Source of the DNA: an uncultured Odoribacter sp.
Lineage (GTDB): Bacteria > Bacteroidota > Bacteroidia > Bacteroidales > Marinifilaceae
Reading direction: 5' to 3'
NCBI GenBank assembly: GCA_910578985.1
Contig: CAJTSF010000005.1
Location: 81,343 to 145,342, forward strand
DNA length: 64,000 nucleotides
The notes beneath the pieces were generated by a model that was not told the DNA's origin, did no database searches, and saw only the letters and a list, made by a program, of their open reading frames with translations. This document shows positions 17,350 to 25,173 of the stretch, one piece after another. Every line of letters starts with the position of its first letter. Within the stretch, counting starts at the first letter, position 1. The translations under genes and the position numbers were made by a program.

Positions 17350-18426
17350 TCACTCTTTTATATCCGTATCCTTCCCCGCCCCGAAACTCCGCGCCACCCA
17401 TCTCGGCACAATGAACACCCCCGCCAGCAGGTAAGGATAATAAGTCACCAACCGCCAGAGCATCGCCATCATCACCGCCAACCCCGCACCCGGCAAAAAC
17501 TCCCCGAGATACTCCTTGAACACAAACTCCGCAAACCCGCTGCCTCCCGGCGTCGGGCTCACCAGCATCATAATCCACATCACCAGCTGCCGCGCGAACA
17601 CCAGGAAATGCGTCCCCCAGTCATACCGCCCCGCCCAAAACGCCACCAGCAACGCATTCACCACCCAATACCGCGCCGTCCACGAAAAAAAGGTCGCCCC
17701 GAACGTCTTCAGCCAGAAACCGAGAGGCTTCCGCCGCAGCTCATAAGAATTGCGCACGATGTCCGACCCCGCCTCATTCGCGCTATGCCGCCACTTCCGC
17801 AGCAGCCGCCAACGGAAGCACTTCATCAGCAAATATTTCAATCCCCGGGGATTCCGGAACAGCCCGTAGCTCAACACCAGCAGATAAAGCAGCTTCACGG
17901 AATAGCCCGCCACCGCCACCCACACCAATCCCGCGGTCACCCCCCCGTTCACCCCCGGCATATCCCACAACCGGCTCTGGCTCACGCACAGGCAAATCAA
18001 CGGGAACATCACGATGAAATACAACTCGTCCAAAAACGAAGTCGCCATCACCATCGCCGAACTGCGCCCCACCTTCACCCCCTCCTTGTTCACGAAAAGA
18101 ATCGCCAGGCTCGTCCCCCCGATGGCGGAAGGCGTCACCGCCGACGTGAACTCCCACAGGAAAATCACCCGCACGGCGCCCCACCAGCTCAAATGCCCGT
18201 CCGACAGCACCCGGATGCGGATGATGTACCCCAAGTCGCGCACCCCCATGCAGAGCAGCGCCACGAAAAGCCACCACGCCGAATGCCACGTGAAAACCAC
18301 ACGGCTAAAAGCCGTCGGATCAAACTCTCGATAAAGCATGTAGGAAACGACTGCCAGCCCAATGCCTACCGGATAAACTATTTTCCAGGGACTGATTTTC
18401 TTTGTGAGTTGTCTTTCTTTTTCCAC
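17350..18426 (-). CDS. LPG-synthase-TM/flippase-like integral membrane protein
   Basis: The product is about 358 residues with several membrane helices and the pattern of the UPF0104 / lysylphosphatidylglycerol synthase TM family: EFTSAVTPSAIGGTSLAILFVNKEG early and LVSPTPGGSGFAEFVFKEYLG late. Relatives are thought to move or modify lipid-linked substrates. No aminoacyl-transferase domain is fused. The frame runs back into the tRNA-Ala gene, and an ATG at 18486 lies inside the tRNA, so it cannot be the start. I propose the GTG at 18426, with AGGAG about 11 bases upstream; the next ATG is near residue 30. It leads the operon with mutL, gldA and dnaE, possibly read through from the tRNA promoter. 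Confidence 0.75.
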   Translation of the reverse strand: MEKERQLTKKISPWKIVYPVGIGLAVVSYMLYREFDPTAFSRVVFTWHSAWWLFVALLCMGVRDLGYIIRIRVLSDGHLSWWGAVRVIFLWEFTSAVTPSAIGGTSLAILFVNKEGVKVGRSSAMVMATSFLDELYFIVMFPLICLCVSQSRLWDMPGVNGGVTAGLVWVAVAGYSVKLLYLLVLSYGLFRNPRGLKYLLMKCFRWRLLRKWRHSANEAGSDIVRNSYELRRKPLGFWLKTFGATFFSWTARYWVVNALLVAFWAGRYDWGTHFLVFARQLVMWIMMLVSPTPGGSGFAEFVFKEYLGEFLPGAGLAVMMAMLWRLVTYYPYLLAGVFIVPRWVARSFGAGKDTDIKE

Positions 18427-18444
18427 CTTAACAGGAACTCCTCG

Positions 18445-18518
<74 letters not shown>

Positions 18519-18533
18519 TTCAATTTTCTCCCA

Positions 18534-18564
18534 CAAAAATACGACAATTTTACAGAACTCCAAA
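18534..18564 (-). promoter_or_regulatory. Bacteroidota-type promoter of tRNA-Ala
   Basis: On the minus strand TTTG (18564-18561) and TATTTTTG (18541-18534) are separated by exactly 19 bases, matching the -33/-7 consensus TTTG-N19-TAnnTTTG. The tRNA 5' end lies 15 bases downstream. Confidence 0.8.
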
Positions 18565-18599
18565 AAGAACGGCAAAAATTATTCTCACCGCCCTATCCT

Positions 18600-18750
18600 A
18601 AGTTGCGCCATGGTTCCTCGCCCCTTCCGCCGCTGCTCGGTCGGGGCAGAGTCGGAGCTCGGTCGCTCGAGAGCGACCGAGGGGCGAACGAGGAGCGAAG
18701 AAGCAGCGAAGAAGCAGCGAAGAAGGGAGCAAGGAACCATGGCGCAACTT
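18600..18750. repeat. Long-hairpin intergenic repeat element, copy 1
   Basis: The ends are a perfect 19-bp inverted repeat (18600-18618 and 18732-18750) starting AAGTTGCGCCATGGTTCC. The centre holds CTCGGTCGCT/AGCGACCGAG with a 4-base loop, and the flanks include near-complementary CCTTC..CGCTGCT against repeated AGCAGCGAAGAA. The element begins 8 bp after the stop of the DUF486 gene. A second copy lies at 60746-60915 with the same terminal sequence but changed stem bases. It probably acts as a terminator or is a non-autonomous mobile repeat. Confidence 0.8.
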
Positions 18751-18758
18751 GGGCTCAA

Positions 18759-19130
18759 CTACCCCTTCATGAACACGAAATAGACCGCCATGACCAGGCA
18801 GATGCAGGCGGCGAGGTGGTTCCAGTGGAGCTCCTGACCCTTGAAAATCAGGGTGGAGAAAAGGATGAAGACCACGAGGGTGATGACCTCCTGGATGATT
18901 TTCAACTGCATGAGGGTAAAGGGACCGCCGTTCTCCTGGAAACCGATGCGGTTAGCGGGCACCTGGGCGCAATATTCGAAGAAAGCGATGCACCAGGAGA
19001 AAAGGATGACGCCGATGAGGGGCCAGTGGGTGGTCACTTTCATCTCCTGGAGCTTGAGATGCCCGTACCAGGCAAACGTCATGAACACATTGGAGAGAAG
19101 CAGAAGTGCAAGGGTTTGAAAAACTTTCAT
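18759..19130 (-). CDS. DUF486 / DMT-family small membrane protein
   Basis: This 123-residue protein has four predicted membrane helices and the DUF486 pattern: NVFMTFAWYGHL in helix 1, FEYCAQVPANRIG in the middle and LKIIQEVITLVVF. The family belongs to the drug/metabolite transporter superfamily, but I know of no proven substrate. It is transcribed away from the AAA/DUF4435 pair, with 104 bp between the start codons holding a perfect palindrome. A long hairpin repeat starts just after its stop. Confidence 0.85.
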   Translation of the reverse strand: MKVFQTLALLLLSNVFMTFAWYGHLKLQEMKVTTHWPLIGVILFSWCIAFFEYCAQVPANRIGFQENGGPFTLMQLKIIQEVITLVVFILFSTLIFKGQELHWNHLAACICLVMAVYFVFMKG

Positions 19131-19174
19131 AACAAGCGGTTTACCAATAATTTTTCGGCAAAATTACCATAAAC

Positions 19175-19206
19175 GGATAAAATTGACAATTTTATCCATA
19201 CCTTTG
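19175..19206 (+). promoter_or_regulatory. 23-bp palindrome and -7 box in front of the AAA/DUF4435 pair
   Basis: GGATAAAATTG and CAATTTTATCC are exact reverse complements around a single A (19175-19197). Two bases later comes TACCTTTG (19199-19206), a perfect TAnnTTTG box, about 29 bp before the AAA start codon. No convincing -33 box sits at the usual distance, and the palindrome occupies that spacer. This looks like a repressor operator between divergent genes, though a hairpin is also possible. Confidence 0.6.
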
Positions 19207-19234
19207 TTGTAGACAGAAAAAACAGATTACGACC

Positions 19235-20074
19235 ATGGAAAACAGGATGCACAGTGTAGAGATTCGCGGGTTATGGAAAAAATATGACTTTTGCTGGTGC
19301 GGGTTGAACCCGGACGTCAATATCCTCATCGGTATCAACGGAAGCGGAAAAACCACGCTGTTCAACATCATCGACGCCCTACTGACGGCGGACGTCAAAC
19401 GGCTGAAAGGATACGGCGTGGAGGCGGACGTGACGATAGACGCCCACACCGTGAAATACAGGCAGAACACCGCCATCGCGGACCTGAAGCAACAACTGGA
19501 AGGAATCCGCTACCAGAAAATCAGCACCTTCGACATCCCCTTCCGCGACAAACCGAAAGCGGGACGGGAGTACAGCCAGCTATATAACGAATTGCACACC
19601 ATCGTGTACGACATCGGGAACATCAATCCCTCTTTCTCCGATTACCGCCTCAAAGCCACAAATTTTCCGGACGAAGCGGAGCACATCAACCAACGCATCC
19701 AGATGCTCTTCGAGACCATCGACCGGCTGTTCGGGAAAACAGAAAAGACAATAAAAATAAACCCAAACACCAATCATCTCGTATTTATGGATGACGATGA
19801 GGAGATACCGCTGTACAAACTGTCGTCCGGAGAGAAGCAGTTGCTGTTGATTCTGATGCGCGTGTTCCTGATGGAGGAGAAACCTTACATCCTGCTGATG
19901 GACGAGCCGGAAATCTCGCTGCACATCGAATGGCAGTATAAGTTGTTTGAAGAGATACGGCGGTTGAATCCGAACTGCCAGATTATCACCTCCACGCACT
20001 CGCCGAGCCTTTTCGGGGAGGGATGGGGCGACAAGCTGGTCTTCGTCGAAGATTTGATTACGACTAAACAATGA
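19235..20074 (+). CDS. AAA family ATPase (ABC-like, AAA_15/AAA_21 type)
   Basis: The 279-residue protein has Walker A GINGSGKTT (33-41), an ABC-like signature LSSGEKQ (196-202), Walker B ILLMDEPEISLH (219-230) and a switch histidine in STHS (253-256). This is the pattern of SMC/ABC-like ATPases of the OLD, RecF and AriA kind. It is short, with only a modest helical insert between the two halves. Six bases later comes a DUF4435 gene; the same two-part layout is used by PARIS (AriA + AriB). The ATPase probably senses or gates the partner's activity. Composition is like that of the housekeeping genes, so there is no sign of recent transfer. An internal ATG at 19247 is an alternative start. Confidence 0.85.
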   Translation: MENRMHSVEIRGLWKKYDFCWCGLNPDVNILIGINGSGKTTLFNIIDALLTADVKRLKGYGVEADVTIDAHTVKYRQNTAIADLKQQLEGIRYQKISTFDIPFRDKPKAGREYSQLYNELHTIVYDIGNINPSFSDYRLKATNFPDEAEHINQRIQMLFETIDRLFGKTEKTIKINPNTNHLVFMDDDEEIPLYKLSSGEKQLLLILMRVFLMEEKPYILLMDEPEISLHIEWQYKLFEEIRRLNPNCQIITSTHSPSLFGEGWGDKLVFVEDLITTKQ

Positions 20075-20080
20075 GACGGT

Positions 20081-21067
20081 ATGTTCGGAAAAAACATGAA
20101 AAGCAACGGGAAGCGGGAGGCGGAACGGCGGGCGCAGCATTATGAAGCAACGGCAAAACGGTTTGCTTTGGATGCGAAGATGTTCCGCTGCCGCGCGGCG
20201 ATACATGTGGAAAACAAGGATGACATCGAATTCTGGAGCATGGTGCTGAAGCACTTCAAACCGGAAGAAAAGTTCCATTTCATCGCAGGCTCACGCAACG
20301 AATACGGGCGGGAGACCTACGGGGTCACGCAGTGTCTGAAGTATTACAACTACTTGAGCCCGGCGTTTTTCATCTGCATCGACAGCGACTACCGGTATCT
20401 GTTGCAAAACCAGAAGATGAACGCCCGCAACTTTGTCCTGCAGACCTACACCTATTCTTTCGAAAACCACCACTGTTTCATCGACGGGCTGGACAACGTG
20501 TGCAGCCGGGCAACCCACATGGAAAACACGGTGTTCGATTTCCGTCGCTTCCTGACGCGGTTTTCCCGCATCCTCTACGAACTGTTCATCTGGCACCTCT
20601 ACTTCCAGAACACGCAGCCCGCCTTGTTCAGCCAGGCGGATTTCGACAACTACATCGTGCTGCCCAACTCGCGTTATTGCCCATTGATCCGCGGAGGCGG
20701 CATGCCCGTGCTGGACGATTTGCAGGAACGGGTGAGCCACCGGCTGGACACCCTGAGGCGGAAATACCCGCAAATCAATCTGAACCGGACCAAAGGGAGA
20801 TACAGGAAACTGGGGCTGACGCCCGAAAATGTTTACCTCTATATCCGGGGGCACAATCTGTACGACCTGGTGCTGTTGCTGTGCAAAGAGGTGTGCAAAA
20901 CCCTCCTCCGCAAAGCCAAAGAGGCGAAAAAGGCCACTCCCGAAGAGGTGAAAGAGGTGTACCGCGGACGGTATAGCGTGGACTTCTACCTGCGGCAAAA
21001 CCTGAAATTCGGATGCTATCCCCCCATGCTCAAACTGGAGAAGGACATCCGGTTATTGTTGGGCTGA
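20081..21067 (+). CDS. DUF4435 (Toprim-like) protein, partner of the AAA ATPase
   Basis: This 328-residue protein carries the DUF4435 pattern: IHVENKDDIEFW (41-52) with the candidate Toprim glutamate Glu44, and FFICIDSDYRYLL (97-109) with a DxD pair at 101/103, then YSFENHHCFID. Such folds act as metal-dependent nucleases in AriB and in OLD-type proteins. The C-terminal half is basic and helical (LLRKAKEAKKATPEEVKEVYRGRYS). It starts 6 bp after the ATPase stop, so the two are co-expressed; ATG 20096 is a possible later start. The 3' end overlaps a convergent lipoprotein gene by 15 bp. A role in nucleic-acid surveillance or phage defence is inferred. Confidence 0.8.
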   Translation: MFGKNMKSNGKREAERRAQHYEATAKRFALDAKMFRCRAAIHVENKDDIEFWSMVLKHFKPEEKFHFIAGSRNEYGRETYGVTQCLKYYNYLSPAFFICIDSDYRYLLQNQKMNARNFVLQTYTYSFENHHCFIDGLDNVCSRATHMENTVFDFRRFLTRFSRILYELFIWHLYFQNTQPALFSQADFDNYIVLPNSRYCPLIRGGGMPVLDDLQERVSHRLDTLRRKYPQINLNRTKGRYRKLGLTPENVYLYIRGHNLYDLVLLLCKEVCKTLLRKAKEAKKATPEEVKEVYRGRYSVDFYLRQNLKFGCYPPMLKLEKDIRLLLG

Positions 21068-21601
21068 AAGCGGGGCGGGCTTGCCGAGCATATTGACAAT
21101 CTCCCCCTTTGCGGTCACTTGGCGTTTCAGTGTACTGCTTTCTTCTTCCCAAGAAAACCAATTTCCGATATGTTCCTTGGAAACATTCAAGGTCTTCTCT
21201 TCCTGAAAACTGCTGCTATTTTTGACTGAACCGTTTTCAAGATAATCAATGACATAGAAAACCTTCGGTTCTCTCAATTCATATTCTTCCTTATCGAAAG
21301 ACAGGTTTTTCTTTTTCGTGGCGTACACGGTGATTTCCGCGTAAAAAGGCACCGTATCCGACTCTATGGTCTTTTCCCATGCCTTGATGACAATTTCTTC
21401 CTGCCTCTTGCCCTGCGCGTCCGTATAGGAGACCCGGACATCCGCCAGGCTCAGATAGTCCGCCGAGGGATTGACCGACCAATGAATTCGGGCGGACTTT
21501 ACGACTTCCACTTCATCTTTTACAACTTCCGTTTCATCTTTATCGCAGCCGGCAAAGCCCAATGACAAGCAAACCGCCACGCATAACAGTGTATTTTTCA
21601 T
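21053..21601 (-). CDS. Small lipoprotein of unknown function
   Basis: I use the ATG at 21601 (MKNTLLC), four codons after the first in-frame ATG. The 182-residue product has an SPII signal with lipobox FAGC and then a duplicated acidic stretch DETEVVKDEVEVVK. The rest is beta-rich without known motifs: IHWSVNPSADYLSLADVRVS near the start and IGNWFSWEEES later. It is probably an outer-membrane lipoprotein. The gene runs against the DUF4435 gene and overlaps its last 15 bases. Nothing in the sequence reveals its role. Confidence 0.7.
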   Translation of the reverse strand: MKNTLLCVAVCLSLGFAGCDKDETEVVKDEVEVVKSARIHWSVNPSADYLSLADVRVSYTDAQGKRQEEIVIKAWEKTIESDTVPFYAEITVYATKKKNLSFDKEEYELREPKVFYVIDYLENGSVKNSSSFQEEKTLNVSKEHIGNWFSWEEESSTLKRQVTAKGEIVNMLGKPAPLSAQQ

Positions 21602-21682
21602 GGCATAAAACATTTAAGTGTCGCAAATATAATAATTATTTCAAAACATGATATGCCTGGTGCGTATTCCATAAAATCTTTT

Positions 21683-21690
21683 TACTTTTG
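21683..21690 (+). promoter_or_regulatory. -7 box of ruvB
   Basis: TACTTTTG fits TAnnTTTG exactly and lies 27 bp before the ruvB start codon. The -33 region has no clear TTTG. Confidence 0.5.
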
Positions 21691-21717
21691 TGCGCGGATG
21701 CAAATGATTGACGGACG

Positions 21718-22752
21718 ATGGATGAACAATTCGACATCAGGGACGACAGCCGGATGAAAGAGACGGACCGGGACTTCGAACGGGCACTGCGCCCGTTGGC
21801 GTTCGGGGACTTCCAGGGACAGAAAAAGATTGTGGAAAATCTGGAAATCTTCGTCCGCGCGGCGAAAATGAGGGGAGAACCGCTGGACCACGTGATTCTG
21901 CACGGTCCTCCGGGACTGGGCAAAACCACGCTCTCCACCATCATCGCCAATGAACTGGGCGTAGGCATCAAAATCACCTCGGGACCGGTGCTGGACAAGC
22001 CCGGCGACCTGGCGGGACTGCTCACCAACCTGGAAGAAAACGACGTCCTGTTCATCGATGAAATTCACCGGTTGAGCCCCGTGGTGGAGGAATACCTCTA
22101 CTCCGCCATGGAAGACTTCCGCATCGATATCATGATCGACAAAGGACCGGCGGCGCAGTCGGTGCAAATCCACATCAACCCGTTCACCCTCATCGGCGCC
22201 ACCACGCGCAGCGGACTGCTGACGGCACCCCTGCGCGCCCGTTTCGGCATCAACTGCCACCTTGAATACTACAACATCGACGTCCTCGCGGGCATCGTCA
22301 ATCGTTCGGCTGCCATCCTCGGCACAAAAATCACCAGCCGGGCAGCGGAAGAGATTGCCTCCCGCAGCCGCGGCACGCCACGTATCGCCAACGCCCTGCT
22401 GCGGCGCGTCCGGGATTTCGCCATGGTCAAGGGGAACGGCACCATCGACCACGAAATCACCCGCTATGCCCTGGAAGCCCTGAATATCGACAAATACGGG
22501 CTGGACGAAATGGACAACAAAATCCTCCTGACCATCATTGAGAAATTCAACGGGGGACCTGTGGGACTGACCACCATCGCCACTGCCGTGGGCGAAGATG
22601 CCGGCACGCTGGAGGAGGTCTATGAACCGTTCCTCATCAAAGAGGGATTTTTGAAGCGGACTCCTCGCGGACGAGAGGTCACCGAACTGGCATACAAGCA
22701 TCTGGGAAAAGAAAACCGCCAACCGGAAGGCAGGCAAATGTCACTCTTCTGA
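21718..22752 (+). CDS. ruvB: Holliday junction branch migration ATPase RuvB
   Basis: This 344-residue AAA+ motor drives Holliday junction branch migration with RuvA. Walker A is GPPGLGKTT, Walker B is [10 protein letters not shown], sensor 1 lies in [10 protein letters not shown], the arginine-finger region is LRARFG, and the C-terminal winged helix contains [12 protein letters not shown]. All family motifs are intact and the length is standard. No ruvA or ruvC is adjacent, which is common in Bacteroidota. The next gene, the histidine kinase, starts 57 bp later. Confidence 0.97.
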   Translation: MDEQFDIRDDSRMKETDRDFERALRPLAFGDFQGQKKIVENLEIFVRAAKMRGEPLDHVILHGPPGLGKTTLSTIIANELGVGIKITSGPVLDKPGDLAGLLTNLEENDVLFIDEIHRLSPVVEEYLYSAMEDFRIDIMIDKGPAAQSVQIHINPFTLIGATTRSGLLTAPLRARFGINCHLEYYNIDVLAGIVNRSAAILGTKITSRAAEEIASRSRGTPRIANALLRRVRDFAMVKGNGTIDHEITRYALEALNIDKYGLDEMDNKILLTIIEKFNGGPVGLTTIATAVGEDAGTLEEVYEPFLIKEGFLKRTPRGREVTELAYKHLGKENRQPEGRQMSLF

Positions 22753-22809
22753 TAGTTAAAGTATGTAAATACTGCTGTATCTTCAACTATAAATGTTAAA
22801 TTTGTGGGG

Positions 22810-24348
22810 ATGAGAAGAAAGCAGATTATCATATTAGGCGTAGTCATGGGGGCAGCCCTGGCGGGTTTGTTGCTCACACAAGCCAAATATTTCCAGACTG
22901 CTTTCAAACTGAAAAGGTCTCAGTTCGATTACCTTGTCAATCGTTCCATCGACCAGGTGGTCGGCTTTCTGGAAGAACAATACAGCGCCCGGCTGCACGC
23001 CAAAGCTTCCCTGCTCGACAATCTGCCGATGCAGAAAGCGGGCGGACTGTACACCACGCCCATCTGCCCCGGACTCCATTCCGACCTGCCGATAAACGGC
23101 ATCAACATCGGCATCGGCTACTCCGAAACGCCGTTGAAATATGAAAACAGCCTCTCCTCCGGCAGCCTCGGGCAGAACGGCAACAACAATCTCATGAACT
23201 CCATCGAGAAATCGAGGCAGGCATTGCAGGAACGCTACGGCAAGGCATACGACCTGGTCGTAGTCGCCCACGGCGAAGAGCCGGCAGGGCTATCGCTCGA
23301 AGAGCTGATTCGCGAAACCGACCTCAAAGGAGCCATCGGCGAATACCTGAAAGAGAACGGGCTGGCGGCACAAGCCGAATATGCCGTCAAAGAGGGCGGA
23401 CGCTTCATCTCCATGTCCTCCCGCTTTTTCGAACGGGAATCCTCGTTCACTTACCACCGCAAGATTTACTTGGGGGAAGAGGGCACGCTGTTCCTTTCTT
23501 TTCCCGACGAAACGGAAGACATCGTGTCCGTCGTCCTGCTCCTGCTGCCGGGACTGTTGATCACCTTTCTGCTGGTGGGCTGTTTCACGCTCTGCCTCAT
23601 GGAAATCGTCAAACAGAAAAAACTGTCCGTCATCAAGAACGACTTCATCAACAACATGACCCATGAATTCAAGACCCCCATCGCGACCATCTCGCTGGCG
23701 GCACAGATGCTCAAAGACGGGGCGGTGAGCTGCTCCTCCGCGACGACAGACCACATCGCGGGCATCATCGGGGATGAAAGCAAGCGGCTGGCTTTCCAGG
23801 TGGAAAAGGTATTGCAGACCGCCCTGTTCACGGAGAAGAGGATGAAACTGAAACTGAAGACGGTCTATCTGAATGAGATTGTGGAAAGCCTTTCCACCAA
23901 GTTCAGCCTGCGGGCGGTGGACAAAAAAGGCCATCTCTTCTGCTACCCCGAAGCGGAACACGACGAGATATATGCGGACGAGGTGCACATCACCAACATA
24001 GTCTCCAATCTCCTGGACAACGCGCTCAAATACTGCGCCGGGAAACCGGAAATCAACGTCACCACCTGCAACCGCGGCAACGAAATTATCGTAAGCGTGG
24101 AAGATAATGGCATAGGAATTGCTGCAAAAGAACAAAAACTGATATTTGAACGGTTTTACAGAGTATCCACGGGCAATCTGCACGATGTAAAAGGATTCGG
24201 CTTGGGGCTGTCATACGTCAAAAGCATCGTGGAAGCACACGGCGGGCGCATCGAGGTGGAGAGCGAAGAGGGCAAGGGAAGCCGGTTTCAAGTCATTCTG
24301 CCCTTGGCGGATAATAAAAAGAAAGGAAGAAAAACTTTATTTTTTTAA
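22810..24348 (+). CDS. rprX: Sensor histidine kinase, RprX-like
   Basis: The 512-residue product has a membrane helix at about 5-23, a periplasmic sensor of roughly 200 residues, a second helix near residue 240, then a HisKA/HATPase core. The phospho-acceptor motif is THEFKTP with His285; N-box LLDNALKYC, VEDNGIGI, FERFYR and GFGLGLSYVK are all present. Length, layout and the adjacent regulator match RprX/RprY of Bacteroides fragilis. I take the ATG at 22810 rather than the GTG two codons upstream. A TAAATTTG sequence (22797-22804) lies directly in front; if it is the -7 box the mRNA would be nearly leaderless. The regulator follows 39 bp later. Confidence 0.85.
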   Translation: MRRKQIIILGVVMGAALAGLLLTQAKYFQTAFKLKRSQFDYLVNRSIDQVVGFLEEQYSARLHAKASLLDNLPMQKAGGLYTTPICPGLHSDLPINGINIGIGYSETPLKYENSLSSGSLGQNGNNNLMNSIEKSRQALQERYGKAYDLVVVAHGEEPAGLSLEELIRETDLKGAIGEYLKENGLAAQAEYAVKEGGRFISMSSRFFERESSFTYHRKIYLGEEGTLFLSFPDETEDIVSVVLLLLPGLLITFLLVGCFTLCLMEIVKQKKLSVIKNDFINNMTHEFKTPIATISLAAQMLKDGAVSCSSATTDHIAGIIGDESKRLAFQVEKVLQTALFTEKRMKLKLKTVYLNEIVESLSTKFSLRAVDKKGHLFCYPEAEHDEIYADEVHITNIVSNLLDNALKYCAGKPEINVTTCNRGNEIIVSVEDNGIGIAAKEQKLIFERFYRVSTGNLHDVKGFGLGLSYVKSIVEAHGGRIEVESEEGKGSRFQVILPLADNKKKGRKTLFF

Positions 24349-24387
24349 ATACGTATAATTTCAAAGAAATAACTAAAACAAAATAGT

Positions 24388-25077
24388 ATGGAAGACAGAA
24401 TAAAAATTTTATTGGCGGAAGACGACACCAATCTGGGTATGCTCTTGAAAGAGTATTTGAGAGCCAAGGGATTCGAGACGGTCCTCTGCGAAGACGGTGA
24501 GGTGGCACACGAAGCATTCCTCAACCAGCCTTTCGATATATGTATCTTTGACGTCATGATGCCGAAAAAGGACGGCTTCACCCTGGCCAAAGAGGTACGG
24601 CAGATCAACAGTGAGATACCCATCATCTTCCTCACCGCCAAGAGCATGAAGGAAGATGTCCTCGAAGGCTTCAAATTGGGCGCCGACGACTACATGAGCA
24701 AACCGTTCTCCATGGAAGAACTGCTGCTGAGAATCGAAGCGGTGCTGCGCCGTTCCACCGGCTTGAAACCGGAAGACGAACAGGAAATCTTCAAAATCGG
24801 CAAACTGACTTTCAACTCCAAGAAACAGACCTTGAGCGACGGAACGGAAGACCAGAAGCTGACCACCAAGGAATCCGAACTGTTGAAGTTACTGTGCATG
24901 AACGTGAACAAAGTGCTCGAAAGGAACTACGCACTCAAACACATTTGGGCGGACGACAATTACTTCAATGCCAGAAGCATGGATGTGTACATCACCAAAC
25001 TGCGCAAGCACCTGAAGAAAGACCCCAATGTGGAAATCATCAACGTGCACGGCAAGGGCTACAAATTAATCTTGTGA
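24388..25077 (+). CDS. rprY: OmpR-family response regulator, RprY-like
   Basis: This 229-residue regulator has a receiver domain with acidic pocket EDD (11-13), phospho-acceptor Asp55 in FDVMMPKKDG and Lys in MSKPFS. The C-terminal winged helix contains LTTKESELLKLLC and NYFNARSMDVYITKLRKHL. The sequence closely resembles what I remember of RprY, a regulator linked to stress and energy metabolism in Bacteroides. It is the obvious partner of the kinase just upstream. A strong terminator ends the two-gene operon. Confidence 0.88.
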   Translation: MEDRIKILLAEDDTNLGMLLKEYLRAKGFETVLCEDGEVAHEAFLNQPFDICIFDVMMPKKDGFTLAKEVRQINSEIPIIFLTAKSMKEDVLEGFKLGADDYMSKPFSMEELLLRIEAVLRRSTGLKPEDEQEIFKIGKLTFNSKKQTLSDGTEDQKLTTKESELLKLLCMNVNKVLERNYALKHIWADDNYFNARSMDVYITKLRKHLKKDPNVEIINVHGKGYKLIL

Positions 25078-25094
25078 TCACACAGACGACACGC

Positions 25095-25136
25095 AAGGGG
25101 TTGTGCCGGGACAAGCGTCCGGCGCAACCCCTTTTT
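25095..25136 (+). terminator. Intrinsic terminator after the RprX/RprY-like genes
   Basis: Arms AAGGGGTTGTGCCGG (25095-25109) and CCGGCGCAACCCCTT (25119-25133) pair over 15 positions with one wobble, followed by TTTTT. It lies 18 bp after the regulator stop. Confidence 0.92.
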
Positions 25137-25173
25137 CACTTGGATAACCATTCGAACAGGAGAAGAAAAAAAC

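Noticed and set aside
18603..19172. Open frame covering the long-hairpin element and the DUF486 gene antisense
   Set aside because: The first part translates the hairpin repeat itself and the rest is antisense to a recognisable membrane protein.
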